A DNA stretch of 64,000 nt, from NCBI RefSeq assembly GCF_000494755.1, contig NC_022657.1, forward strand, positions 3,448,001 to 3,512,000, in the 5' to 3' direction. The notes under the pieces were generated by a model. It had not been told where the DNA came from, made no database searches, and saw only the letters and a program-made list of their open reading frames with translations. Numbering within the stretch: the first letter of the stretch is position 1; each line of letters begins with the position of its first letter. The translations under genes and the position numbers were made by a program. Shown piece after piece: positions 51,562 to 61,035 of this stretch. Origin of the DNA: Amorphoplanes friuliensis DSM 7358. GTDB lineage: Bacteria > Actinomycetota > Actinomycetes > Mycobacteriales > Micromonosporaceae.

Positions 51562-52657
51562 AGGAATGGTCGCACTCACGACAGCCGGTCTCTTGGCGAC
51601 CGTCGGTCTCAGCGCCTGCGGGGACAGCTCCGGCGATGACAGCGGCAGCGGCAGCGGCACCTCGGGCGCGGGCAAGGTCGGCGTGATCCTGCCCGACACC
51701 AAGAGCTCGGCGCGCTGGGCCACCGCGGACCTCACCTACCTCAAGGAGGCGTTCGCGGCGGCCGGTGTCGAGGCCGACATCCAGAACGCGCAGGGTGACA
51801 AGACCGCGTTCCAGACCATCGCGGACGGCATGATCTCCGCCGGCGTCAAGGTCCTGATGATCGTCAACCTCGACTCCGGTACGGGCAAAGCGGTCCTCGA
51901 CAAGGCCAGGAAGGCCGGCATCGCCACGATCGACTACGACCGGCTGACGCTGTCGGGCAACGCCGACTACTACGTCAGTTTCGACAACGTCAAGGTCGGC
52001 GAACTGCAGGGCCAGGGTCTGGTCGACTGTCTCGCGGAGAAGAAGTACACCAAGCCGGTCGTCGCCGAGCTGAACGGATCGCCGACCGACAACAACGCGA
52101 CGCTGTTCGCCCAGGGATACGACTCGGTGCTCGATCCGAAATACACCGACGGCACCTATCTCAAGGGCCCGAACCAGGACGTGCCGGACTGGGACAACAC
52201 CCAGGCCGGAACGATCTTCGAGCAGATGCTGACCTCCAACAAGGAGATCAAGGGTGTGCTCGCCGCGAACGACGGTCTCGGCAACGCGGCCATCGGGGTG
52301 CTGCGCAAGAACAAGCTGAACGGTCAGGTCCCGGTCACCGGCCAGGACGCCACCGTGCAGGGCCTGCAGAACATCCTCGCGGGTGACCAGTGCATGACGG
52401 TCTACAAGGCCATCAAGAAGGAGGCCGACGCGGCTTCCCAGCTGGCGATCGCGCTGGCCAAGGAGCAGAAGCCGACGACGGCCACCGGCACCACCAAGGA
52501 CCCGGAGTCCGGCAAGGACATCCCCTCGGTGCTGCTGACCCCGGTGTCGATCACCAAGGCGAACGTCAAGGACGTCATCGCCGACAACTACGTCACCAAG
52601 GAAGAGCTCTGCAAGGCCGAGTTCGCCAAGCTCTGCGCGGACGCGGGCATCAGCTGA
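51554..52657 (+). CDS. xylF: Xylose-type ABC transporter sugar-binding lipoprotein
   Basis: A 367-residue lipoprotein (lipobox LSAC) of the periplasmic-binding-protein type I fold, XylF/RbsB branch. After a Ser/Gly linker it reads KVGVILPDTKSSARWATADLTYLKEAF, with ELNGSPTDNNATLFAQGYDSVL and AANDGLGNAAIGVL as sugar-binding and hinge stretches. It would catch xylose or a related pentose and deliver it to the importer encoded directly downstream. Upstream CGAAA boxes suggest sugar-controlled expression. Confidence 0.85.
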   Translation: MRKGMVALTTAGLLATVGLSACGDSSGDDSGSGSGTSGAGKVGVILPDTKSSARWATADLTYLKEAFAAAGVEADIQNAQGDKTAFQTIADGMISAGVKVLMIVNLDSGTGKAVLDKARKAGIATIDYDRLTLSGNADYYVSFDNVKVGELQGQGLVDCLAEKKYTKPVVAELNGSPTDNNATLFAQGYDSVLDPKYTDGTYLKGPNQDVPDWDNTQAGTIFEQMLTSNKEIKGVLAANDGLGNAAIGVLRKNKLNGQVPVTGQDATVQGLQNILAGDQCMTVYKAIKKEADAASQLAIALAKEQKPTTATGTTKDPESGKDIPSVLLTPVSITKANVKDVIADNYVTKEELCKAEFAKLCADAGIS

Positions 52658-52730
52658 TCTTGTCTCCGTACGCCGCCCACTCCCTGCCGGGGAGTGGGCG
52701 GCGCCGGCTCCGATGAAGGAGAACCACCCT

Positions 52731-53546
52731 GTGCCCGCAACACCCCTACTGGAGATCAACGGGGTCGACAAGAGCTTCGGTCCCGTTCAGGTCCTGCACG
52801 ATGTCGGACTGAGCGTCTATCCCGGCGAGGTCACCGCGCTGGTCGGCGACAACGGCGCCGGCAAATCCACCCTGGTCAAATGCGTCAGCGGCATCTACAC
52901 CATCGACTCCGGCTCCGTCACCTTCGACGGCAACCAGGTCGCCATCCACACCCCCCGCGACGCCGCCGCCCTCGGCATCGAAGTCGTCTACCAGGACCTC
53001 GCCCTCTGCGACAACCTCGACATCGTCCAGAACATGTTCCTCGGCCGCGAAAAAGTCCGCGGCCTGGTCCTCGACGAACCCACCATGGAACAAATGGCCG
53101 GCGACACCCTCGCCAGCCTCTCCGTCCGCACCGTCAAATCCCTGCGCCAACTCGTCGCCAGCCTCTCCGGCGGACAACGACAAACCGTCGCCATCGCCAA
53201 AGCCGTCCTCTGGAACAGCCGCGTCGTCATCCTCGACGAACCCACCGCAGCCCTCGGCGTCGCCCAAACAGCCCAAGTCCTCGAACTCGTCCGCCGCCTC
53301 GCCGACAACGGCCTCGGCGTCGTCCTGATCTCCCACAACATGAACGACGTCTTCGCCGTCTCCGACCGCGTCGCCGCCCTCTACCTCGGCCGCACCGCCG
53401 CCCAGGTCAAAACCAGCGACGTCACCCACTCCCAGATCGTCGAACTCATCACCTCAGGGCGCAGCGGCAACCTCGGCCTGCCACCCGAGAAGCCCTCCGA
53501 CCTCAACGGCGGCGTCATCGATCTCACGCCCGGAGGCGTCCAGTGA
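52731..53546 (+). CDS. xylG: Xylose-type ABC transporter ATP-binding protein
   Basis: A 271-residue single-NBD ATPase, unlike the fused double ATPases of ribose systems. Walker A is GDNGAGKST, signature LSGGQRQ, Walker B VVILDEPT. The GTG at 52731 is chosen because AAGGAG lies ten bases upstream, instead of the ATG at 52713. From about 52860 to 53450 it uses AAA, GAA and CAA codons where neighbouring genes use AAG, GAG and CAG. It overlaps the permease gene as GTGA (53543-53546). Confidence 0.86.
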   Translation: MPATPLLEINGVDKSFGPVQVLHDVGLSVYPGEVTALVGDNGAGKSTLVKCVSGIYTIDSGSVTFDGNQVAIHTPRDAAALGIEVVYQDLALCDNLDIVQNMFLGREKVRGLVLDEPTMEQMAGDTLASLSVRTVKSLRQLVASLSGGQRQTVAIAKAVLWNSRVVILDEPTAALGVAQTAQVLELVRRLADNGLGVVLISHNMNDVFAVSDRVAALYLGRTAAQVKTSDVTHSQIVELITSGRSGNLGLPPEKPSDLNGGVIDLTPGGVQ

Positions 53547-54799
53547 CCACCCAGACGACGACCACGGCCGGCGGCGTCACGGTCGTCAAGCCGACCCTCG
53601 CCGGGCACCTGCACGACTACTGGGGACGGGTGCGCGGCGGTGATCTCGGCAGCCTTCCGGCCGTGCTGGGGCTGGTCGTGCTGTCCCTGATCTTCGGTGT
53701 GGCCCGGGAGACGTTCTTCAGCCCGCTCAACTTCGCCAACCTGTTCACCCAGGGCGCCCAGGTCATCTTCATCGCGATGGGGCTGATCTTCGTCCTGCTG
53801 CTGGGCGAGATCGACCTGTCGGCGGGCTTCGCCAGCGGTGTCTGCGGCGCGGTCATGGCGATCCTGCTGACCAACCACGGTGTGGCCTGGTACGTCGCCA
53901 TCCCGGTCGCCCTGCTCACGGGTGTGGTCATCGGGCTCGCGCTCGGTGTCCTGATCGCCAAGGTCGGCATCCCGTCCTTCGTGGTCACGCTGGCCGCCTT
54001 CCTCGGCTTCCAGGGCCTGCTGCTGGTGCTGCTCGGCGGGGGCATCAACATCTCCATCCGCGACGAGTTCGTCATCTCGCTGAACAACAACAACATCCCG
54101 GTGCTGTGGAGCTGGATCCTCGCGATCGGTTCCGTGGCCGGGTACGCCTTCCTGCAGTTCTCCCGGATCCGGGCGCGGGCCGCACGCGGGCTGGTGACCG
54201 ACCCGCTCGGTGTCGTGGCGCTGCGCATCGGCGGCCTGGCCGTGCTGGTCCTGGCCACCACGGCCGTGCTGACCCAGGAACGCGCGGTCAACCCGGCGAT
54301 CAACTCGCTCAAGGGCGTGCCGATCGTCGTCCCGATCATCGCGGCCTTCCTGATCTTCTGGACCTTCGTGCTCGGCCGCACCACGTACGGGCGGCACGTC
54401 TACGCGGTCGGCGGCAACCAGGAGGCGGCCCGCCGCGCGGGCATCCCGGTGGACCGGATCCGCATCTCCGTCTTCGCGATCGGCTCGTTCATGGCGGCGA
54501 TCGGCGGCATCATGGCCGTCAGCCGGGCCAGCTCGGTCGACCCCAACACCGGCGGCAGCAACATCCTGCTCTACTCGGTCGGCGCGGCCGTCATCGGCGG
54601 CACCAGCCTCTTCGGCGGCAAGGGCAAGGTGATCAACGCCGTCATCGGTGGCGCGGTGATCGCGGTGATCGACAACGGCATGGGCCTGATGGGCTTCTCG
54701 TCCGGCCAGAAGTTCATCTTCACCGGCCTGATCCTGCTGGTCGCGGCCAGCGTCGACGCCCTCGCGCGGCGCCGGGCAGCGGGCGCCGGCACGCGATGA
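53543..54799 (+). CDS. xylH: Xylose-type ABC transporter permease
   Basis: A 418-residue permease with about ten to eleven helices of the XylH/RbsC fold. GEIDLSAGFASGVCGAVMA, GRTTYGRHVYAVGGNQEAARRAGIPVDR (the cytoplasmic coupling loop) and GGTSLFGGKGKVINAVIGG are characteristic. It is coupled to the ATPase gene by GTGA and to the ROK gene by ATGA, so binding protein, ATPase, permease and regulator form one operon. Confidence 0.88.
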   Translation: MTTQTTTTAGGVTVVKPTLAGHLHDYWGRVRGGDLGSLPAVLGLVVLSLIFGVARETFFSPLNFANLFTQGAQVIFIAMGLIFVLLLGEIDLSAGFASGVCGAVMAILLTNHGVAWYVAIPVALLTGVVIGLALGVLIAKVGIPSFVVTLAAFLGFQGLLLVLLGGGINISIRDEFVISLNNNNIPVLWSWILAIGSVAGYAFLQFSRIRARAARGLVTDPLGVVALRIGGLAVLVLATTAVLTQERAVNPAINSLKGVPIVVPIIAAFLIFWTFVLGRTTYGRHVYAVGGNQEAARRAGIPVDRIRISVFAIGSFMAAIGGIMAVSRASSVDPNTGGSNILLYSVGAAVIGGTSLFGGKGKVINAVIGGAVIAVIDNGMGLMGFSSGQKFIFTGLILLVAASVDALARRRAAGAGTR

Positions 54800-56010
54800 C
54801 CACCGCGGGCACCGGGGGCGGCGCGTTGATGCGCGCCGCCCCCGGTCCGGAGGAGATCCGCCGGACCAACCTCGGAACCCTGCTGCAGTACGTGCACCTG
54901 CACGGCGCGACCTCGCGGGCCGAGCTCACCACCCGGCTCGGGCTCAACCGCAGCACCATCGGCACCCTGACGGCCGAGCTGGCCACCGCGGGGCTGGTGA
55001 GCGAGGCGGTGCCCCGCGGGATCCGCCGGGCGGGCCGGCCGTCGCTGGTGGTGCGCCCGGAGTCGGCGCGGGTCTACGCGTACGCGCTGAGCATCGAAGT
55101 GGATCAGCTCCGCGCGGCGCGGGTCGGACTGGGCGGCACCGTCCTCGATCGCCGGGTGTGCGACCGGCCCCGCGGCCTGCCCCTGCCCGGCACGGTCGCA
55201 CCCCTGGCCCGCCTGATCCACGAGATGCATCGCGAGGTCGACGACGATGCCCGTTACGTCGGCACCGGTGTGGCCGTCGCCGGGCGGTACCGCGGCGACG
55301 ACGGCACGGTCCGGCTCGTACCCACGGACGGCTGGGGCGCTGAGCTCGGCGCCGCCCTCGGCAGCGTGGGGCGGCTGACCGTCGGCAACCACGCCGACGT
55401 CGCGGCCCTGGTCGAGCACAGCCGCGGGGCCGCGGTCGGCTGCGGCAACGTCGTCTACCTGCACGGCGACGCGGGGATCGGCGCCGGCATCATCGCCGCC
55501 GACCGCAGACTGGCCGGGTACGGCGGTTACGGCGGCGAGCTCGGCCACATGGTCGTGAACCCGTACGGCCGCGAGTGCGGGTGCGGCTCACGCGGCTGCT
55601 GGGAGACCGAGATCGGCGAGTCGGCGCTGCTGAGGCACGCGGGCCGCGCCGGTGAGCGGGGCCGTGAGGCGGTGCTGTCGGTCATCCGGTCGGCCATGCA
55701 CGGCGACCGCCAGGCCCAGTACGCCGTACGCCGGGTCGGGGAGTGGATCGGTTTCGGCGTCGGCAACCTGGCGAACATCTTCAACCCGGAAGCCGTCATC
55801 TTCGGCGGCACGCTGCGCGACGTCTACCTGGTGGCGGCGGCGCAGATCCGCAGCCGGATGAACGCCGTCGCCCTCCCGGCCTGCCGTGAGCACATCCGCC
55901 TGCGCACGCCGGGTCTGGGGCCGGACGCCGTCCTGATCGGCGCGGCCGAGCTCGCCTTCGCCCGTCTGCTGGACGACCCGCTGACTGTCCTCACCGCTCG
56001 TGCCCTGTGA
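54796..56010 (+). CDS. xylR: ROK-family transcriptional repressor (XylR-like)
   Basis: A 404-residue protein. The N-terminal winged helix (residues about 22-80, LLQYVHLHGATSRAELTTRLGLNRSTIGTLTAEL) is followed by a ROK domain with the zinc motif CGCGSRGCWE and the GELGHMVVN sugar-binding loop. It likely senses the imported sugar and represses its own operon through the CGAAA palindromes. Cotranslated with the permease (ATGA). Confidence 0.87.
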   Translation: MTTAGTGGGALMRAAPGPEEIRRTNLGTLLQYVHLHGATSRAELTTRLGLNRSTIGTLTAELATAGLVSEAVPRGIRRAGRPSLVVRPESARVYAYALSIEVDQLRAARVGLGGTVLDRRVCDRPRGLPLPGTVAPLARLIHEMHREVDDDARYVGTGVAVAGRYRGDDGTVRLVPTDGWGAELGAALGSVGRLTVGNHADVAALVEHSRGAAVGCGNVVYLHGDAGIGAGIIAADRRLAGYGGYGGELGHMVVNPYGRECGCGSRGCWETEIGESALLRHAGRAGERGREAVLSVIRSAMHGDRQAQYAVRRVGEWIGFGVGNLANIFNPEAVIFGGTLRDVYLVAAAQIRSRMNAVALPACREHIRLRTPGLGPDAVLIGAAELAFARLLDDPLTVLTARAL

Positions 56011-56120
56011 CGAACATCCCGCCGATTCGGACGTGTTCTGTCGTCCGCCGGGTATGCGTCCTCCGTATCAGCGGATGTAGGCGGGGGAGTCCCGCCGGCC
56101 ACGGCTGCTGCGGAGGCACT

Positions 56121-56372
56121 GTGCTCAGCTCCTACGATCGCCGACGGTTCAACGAGATCGTCGCGGGTCTGCTCGCCGAAGATCCCTCCTTCACGGACCG
56201 GCAGGCCGGGCCACCGCGGGAGGTACGCCCGCGCCCGGTGCTGGCCCTGCTGTTGTGGATCAGCATCCCGTTCGTCATCGCGCTGGGCGGGTGGACGGGA
56301 CTGCTGGTCGCGGCGGTCGCGGGTGGCTACGGCGTACACCTGGCCCGGCGGGGGCGTACCCGAAAAGATTGA
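56121..56372 (+). CDS. DUF3040 membrane protein
   Basis: An 83-residue protein starting with the DUF3040 pattern VLSSYDRRRFNEIVAGLLAEDPSF, then two hydrophobic helices (residues about 38-75) and a basic tail. This family is restricted to actinobacteria and has no known function. The GTG at 56121 follows GGAGG. It lies 32 bases upstream of the metalloprotease gene. Confidence 0.75.
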   Translation: MLSSYDRRRFNEIVAGLLAEDPSFTDRQAGPPREVRPRPVLALLLWISIPFVIALGGWTGLLVAAVAGGYGVHLARRGRTRKD

Positions 56373-56403
56373 TAGGCATCGCTGAAGGTGCCAGGATGAC
56401 CGG

Positions 56404-58434
56404 GTGGTGAGACGCCGTGTGACCGCTGTCCTTCCGGTGCTGCTGCTGGCGCTCGCCGCCACGCCGGCCGGTGCCGCCCCGCCGTCCGGTGACGGGCCGG
56501 CCAACCCCTGGCAGGTGCGGCACTGGCCGCAGACGCAGCCCTGGCAGCAGGCGCAGCCCGCGGCCCGGACGTTCGCGGCCGGTGGACCCCGCGCGGTCGA
56601 CCCGCAGAACTACGAGCTCCCGGACACGATGACCTGGGAGGACTACCGGCCGACACCGGGCACCGACTGGTCCGACCCGTCGGTGCCCGGCTCGGTGGAG
56701 AACTTCAAGGGCGCGCTGGTGCTCGTCGACTTCCCGACGCAGCCGTTCGTCGTGACGCAGCCCGCGGCATCCACGATCTACGGCAATCCGTCCGGTGTGC
56801 ACGACCTGGCCCGGGCCGACGTCCCCGGGTTCTACCGCGACTTCCTCAACAAGCCCGGCGAGCTCAACCGCGGCCACACCATCCACGAGTACTGGATGGA
56901 GGACTCCGGTGGCCGCTACGGCATCGAGCTGGGCTCCTTCGGGGTCTACCAGATGCCGGCCGAGGGCTACGAGTACGGCATCGAGAGTTCGATGCAGCGC
57001 GGCATGGGCTGCCCGGCCGGTCACACCTGCGGCCGTGACCTGCGGCGCGACGCCCGTGCGGCCTGGATCGCCGACGTCGGTGAGGACGTCGCGGCCGGTT
57101 ACGACTTCATCTTCTTCCTCGCGGCCGGGCAGGACGAGTCGGCCACCTGGCAGGAGTTCGGCCAGATGAAGTTCACGACGAAGGAGGACGTGAGCGACGC
57201 GTTCGGGCCGCCGGACGAGCTGCTGCCGAACTGGAACAACACCCGCTACGTCGACTGGACCTCGTGGGCGGCGTCGTCGGCCATCTGGCCCAACGCCACC
57301 AACGGCAGCTCCCTGCAGGCCGAGAGCTCGGGCATGTCGACGTACGCCCACGAGTTCAGCCACATCCTGGGTGTGGGCGACAACTACAACAACCCGTACT
57401 CCGTGCCCGCCCGCCGCGACTACAGCGGTCCCTGGGAGATGCTCAGCCGCGGCACCTTCAACGGGCCCGGCGGACCGCACAGCCGCTGGCTGATCCCCGG
57501 CACGGCCGGCTCGTCCATGGGCGCCCAGCACATGCTCCGCAACAAGATGAAGCTCGGCATCATCGCCGACGACAAGGTCCTGCGACTGTCCCGCGAGGAC
57601 CTCGCCACCTCCGGCGTGGTGGTGGCGCGGCTGACGGCACGGGCGGTCGAGCCGGGCGCACGTGGTCTCTCCGGCATCAACGTGACCCTCGACGGCGGTG
57701 ATCGCAGCCCGGCCTGCACCACCGCCACCGACCCGTTCTGCGACGGCGGCGGATACGACAACTACACCGTCGAGGTCGTCGACCGGATGGGCTTCGACTC
57801 GTTCACCCCGGACGCCGGGGTGCTGCTGGCGAAGACCAAGGACGAGGACGCGGCGCCGTTCATCTGGACCGTCGACGCGAACCCGCAGGACATCGACAAG
57901 GTCGACTTCGTCCGGCCGGACGGCACACCGCAGAAGATGACCATCGGCGACTACCGGCAGCTGTCGGACGCCCTCTTCCACGCCGGTACCGACTCCGGCA
58001 GCGAGTACGAGTACGTCGACACCGCCAACCGCCTGCACTTCTACGTGCTGGACCTGCAGCGCGACCGCCGCGGTGTGCTGTCGTACACGGTGGCGGTGCG
58101 CTCCCTCGACGGCGCCGGACCGCAGGCCCGCGACGTGACGGCTCTCCCGGCCCTGGCCGCGGCCGGCTCGTCCGGGTGGTCCCGCTGCCGGATCCCGGTA
58201 CGCAACACCGGCGGCGGCCCGGACGTGCTCCGGATCGCCACCGGTGCCGTGGAGGGCTGGACGTCCACCCTGCCCCGGGCCGTGATCGATGTCGCCGCCG
58301 GGCGGACCAAGCTGGTCGACGTCTACGTCCAGCACACCGGCGGCGCGGCCCGGACGGCGAAGATCCCGGTCACCGTCACCTCCGAGAGTGACCCGTCAGT
58401 GAACGCCACCACGTCCTGCCGCGTCCTGCGGTAG
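56404..58434 (+). CDS. Secreted M6-family (immune inhibitor A-like) metalloprotease
   Basis: A 676-residue exported zinc protease, signal ending near PAGAAPP. The zinc motif HEFSH lies at residues 316-320, followed by ILGVGDNY, as in M6/InhA peptidases; a propeptide-like stretch precedes it and a beta-rich C-terminal part (from about residue 580) may bind the surface. The GTG at 56404 is six bases after CAGGAT with no ribosome-binding site, so probably leaderless. It overlaps the converging gene by 39 bases. Confidence 0.85.
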   Translation: MVRRRVTAVLPVLLLALAATPAGAAPPSGDGPANPWQVRHWPQTQPWQQAQPAARTFAAGGPRAVDPQNYELPDTMTWEDYRPTPGTDWSDPSVPGSVENFKGALVLVDFPTQPFVVTQPAASTIYGNPSGVHDLARADVPGFYRDFLNKPGELNRGHTIHEYWMEDSGGRYGIELGSFGVYQMPAEGYEYGIESSMQRGMGCPAGHTCGRDLRRDARAAWIADVGEDVAAGYDFIFFLAAGQDESATWQEFGQMKFTTKEDVSDAFGPPDELLPNWNNTRYVDWTSWAASSAIWPNATNGSSLQAESSGMSTYAHEFSHILGVGDNYNNPYSVPARRDYSGPWEMLSRGTFNGPGGPHSRWLIPGTAGSSMGAQHMLRNKMKLGIIADDKVLRLSREDLATSGVVVARLTARAVEPGARGLSGINVTLDGGDRSPACTTATDPFCDGGGYDNYTVEVVDRMGFDSFTPDAGVLLAKTKDEDAAPFIWTVDANPQDIDKVDFVRPDGTPQKMTIGDYRQLSDALFHAGTDSGSEYEYVDTANRLHFYVLDLQRDRRGVLSYTVAVRSLDGAGPQARDVTALPALAAAGSSGWSRCRIPVRNTGGGPDVLRIATGAVEGWTSTLPRAVIDVAAGRTKLVDVYVQHTGGAARTAKIPVTVTSESDPSVNATTSCRVLR

Positions 58435-58974
58435 CAGCTCGTGGCGGCCCGCCGGCACGGCCAGGGCCCGGAACGCCACAATCAGGGCCACGTTGACCAG
58501 CACCGCCAGCCAGGCGATGTTCGCGATGTGTGCCACCGGCCAGACGACGGCGGCCACGGCCAGCGTCGCGACGACCCACACGGGCCGGTCGCGGCGCAGG
58601 GCCACGGCGGCCAGCAGCAGCGCGAGCGGGAAGAACAACCCGAGCGGCTTGATCAGGACGGCGGCTCCGGTCGCGTCGACCAGATCGGTGTCACCCAGCG
58701 ACACGTGGATGGTGTTGAAGCCGTAGGCGACGTTCCCGGCCACACCCAGCACGCTGACGACCAGCAGGATCGCCGCCTGCACGCCCTCGGTCCAGGTGAC
58801 GACGCGGAGCAGGGTGAACGCGTACGCGACCGCGCCGAGGACGTGCACCACGGCGGCGGTGGGGTCGTCCCAGCCGCGGAGGGCGTAGAGGACGTCGGCC
58901 AGCAGGTAGGTCACCGGCCCGACGATCAGGAACGCGGTGAGCAGACGGTCGAGGGGTGATCCGGGCACTGATCT
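58396..58974 (-). CDS. Multi-pass membrane protein of unknown function
   Basis: A 192-residue protein with six hydrophobic helices (FLIVGPVTYLLADVLYAL onward). No conserved motif is recognised. The ATG at 58974 is preferred, with GGAG five bases upstream; an in-frame GTG at 59007 has none. It is divergent from the second two-component system and converges on the metalloprotease gene. Confidence 0.65.
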   Translation of the reverse strand, partial: RSVPGSPLDRLLTAFLIVGPVTYLLADVLYALRGWDDPTAAVVHVLGAVAYAFTLLRVVTWTEGVQAAILLVVSVLGVAGNVAYGFNTIHVSLGDTDLVDATGAAVLIKPLGLFFPLALLLAAVALRRDRPVWVVATLAVAAVVWPVAHIANIAWLAVLVNVALIVAFRALAVPAGRHELLPQDAAGRGGVH

Positions 58975-59112
58975 CATGACAACTCCGGGGCTCCGGTGAC
59001 GGGACACCGATCACGCTCGTCCCCGGAGCGATCGTCGTCATCGGGGCAGACCCGCCGGAAGTCGAGGGTCAACCCTGGTCACAGGAACGCCCGGCGCTGG
59101 CACGATACGGCT

Positions 59113-61035
59113 GTGACCCGGACCGCGATGCTCAGCTCCGTGGCCGGCGCCGCCACGGCGGTGCTGGTCGCGGGTGGGTTCGCGCTGGGCCTCCACGTGG
59201 GGAACCTGCACAACGGCCTCATCGCGGCGTCGTTCACCGCGGTCGGGCTCTTCGTGCTGAGCCGGCGCCCCGGCAACCGCGAGGGCCTGCTGTTCCTCGT
59301 GACCGGCACCGCCCACGCGGTCATGTTCGCCGGACGCCAGTACGCCCTGCACGACGGCCCGCTGCCGGGTGCCTCGTGGGCGGGCTGGCTCGGGGTCTGG
59401 CCGCTGCCGCTCGTGCTGTTCGCCGCCGGTCTGACGCTGATGTGTTTCCCGGACGGGCGGCTGCCGTCGCGCGGGTGGCGGCCCGTCGCCGCTGTCCTGG
59501 CCGTCGTCGGCGTCGCCCTCTCCGCGGTGTCGGCGCTGTGGCCGGTCGAGTACGCCCGCACGGGCCTGGTGGCGGGTCATCCGCTGGACCTGCCGGGCTT
59601 CGCCGCCGCTGACGCCTTCTACAGCGTCGCCCGTCCGGCCGGATACCTGCTCTTCCAGCTCACCTGGGCCGCGTGTGTGGTCGTCCGCCTGCGCCGGGCA
59701 CGCGGGGACGAGGCCCGGCAGCTGCGCTGGTTCGTCTACGCCGTGACGCTGACCGCCGCGATCATGGTGGTGGGCCTGGCGGTGTGGGGCTCACCCGTCC
59801 CCGGCGCGCTGGCGATGCCCGCGGTGGCCGTCGTCGCGGGTGCGGCGATCCTCAAGTACCGGCTCTACGACATCGACCTCGTGATCAACAAGTCGCTGGT
59901 CCTCGGGGCGATGGCGACCATCGTGACGCTGGGCTACGTGGCCGTGGTGACCGGTGTCGGCCGTCTCGTCGGCGGCAACCGTACGGTGCTCTCCGTCGTC
60001 GCCACCGCGATCGTGGCGGTCGCCTTCGAACCCCTGCGGCGCCGGGTGCAACGCCTTGCCGACCGCATCGTGTACGGGCACCGGGTGAGCCCGTACGAAT
60101 CGCTCGCCCGGCTGTCGGCGCACCTGGCCGCGCCGGACGCGGGTCTGCTCCTCGACGGCATCTGCCGGACCGTCGCGGACGGCGTCGGCGCCCGCGAGGT
60201 TGTGCTCAGCACCGGCCCGCCGGACCAGCCGCAGGTGGTCTCGCGCTGGCCGGACACCCCGGCGCCCCGGCGGCCCGGCGAGGTCGTCACCGTGCCCGTG
60301 CGTCACGACGGACGAGCGCTCGGCACCCTGACCGTCCGCAAGGTGTCGGGGGAGGCGCTGTCCGGCACCGAACGCAAGCTGGTCGGTGACCTGGCCGCCC
60401 AGGCCGGGTTGGTCCTGGAGCTGCGAGCGACGGCCCAGCGCCTGGTGACCTCCGCCGACGCCGCCCGCCGGCGCCTCGAACGCGACCTGCACGACGGCGC
60501 CCAGCAACGCCTGGTGACCGTGGCGATGGAGCTGGGCGCGGTCGTGCGGCTGGCCCGGGATTCCGGCGCGGCGCAGCTCGCCGACCGGGCCGACTCGGTA
60601 CGCGCGCAGCTGCTCGAAGCCACCGCCGACCTCCGCGAGATGGCCCGTGGGCTGCACCCGGCCGTGCTGACCCAGGACGGTCTGGAGGCCGCCCTGGGTT
60701 TCCTGGCCGACCGTTCCCCGGTGCCGGTACGCCTGGGTGTGACGGTCGACCGCCGCCTGCGCCCCGAGGTGGAGGCGACGGCGTACTTCATGGTGAGCGA
60801 GGGACTGACCAACACCGCCAAACACGCGAGCGCCGGATCGGCGTCGGTCCGCGCCGAACTCGCCGACACCTTTTTGATCGTGGAGGTGGCCGACGACGGC
60901 ATCGGTGGCGCCACGATGCCGCCGGGCAGCGGCCTGGAAGGGCTGGCCGACCGTCTCGCCGCCCTCGGCGCACGGCTGACGATGGACAGCGGCCCCTCGG
61001 GCACCCGGCTGACGACGGTGATCCCGTGCGCGTGA
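59113..61035 (+). CDS. Sensor histidine kinase with membrane and GAF-like domains
   Basis: A 640-residue kinase. Residues about 1-240 make seven or eight helices, then a LYDIDLVINKSLV segment and more helices, a GAF-like sensor (about 330-450), the HisKA_3 acceptor RRRLERDLHDGAQQRLVTVAMEL and the ATPase domain ending GGATMPPGSGLEGLADRLAALG. The GTG at 59113 lies six bases after CACGAT, a probable leaderless start. Its stop overlaps the response regulator start by ten bases, so the two act together. Confidence 0.86.
   Translation: MTRTAMLSSVAGAATAVLVAGGFALGLHVGNLHNGLIAASFTAVGLFVLSRRPGNREGLLFLVTGTAHAVMFAGRQYALHDGPLPGASWAGWLGVWPLPLVLFAAGLTLMCFPDGRLPSRGWRPVAAVLAVVGVALSAVSALWPVEYARTGLVAGHPLDLPGFAAADAFYSVARPAGYLLFQLTWAACVVVRLRRARGDEARQLRWFVYAVTLTAAIMVVGLAVWGSPVPGALAMPAVAVVAGAAILKYRLYDIDLVINKSLVLGAMATIVTLGYVAVVTGVGRLVGGNRTVLSVVATAIVAVAFEPLRRRVQRLADRIVYGHRVSPYESLARLSAHLAAPDAGLLLDGICRTVADGVGAREVVLSTGPPDQPQVVSRWPDTPAPRRPGEVVTVPVRHDGRALGTLTVRKVSGEALSGTERKLVGDLAAQAGLVLELRATAQRLVTSADAARRRLERDLHDGAQQRLVTVAMELGAVVRLARDSGAAQLADRADSVRAQLLEATADLREMARGLHPAVLTQDGLEAALGFLADRSPVPVRLGVTVDRRLRPEVEATAYFMVSEGLTNTAKHASAGSASVRAELADTFLIVEVADDGIGGATMPPGSGLEGLADRLAALGARLTMDSGPSGTRLTTVIPCA

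Noticed and set aside
54106..54795. Rightward reading frame upstream of the ROK regulator as part of that protein
   Set aside because: It is an out-of-frame shadow of the permease gene; the ROK protein starts at the ATGA overlap.
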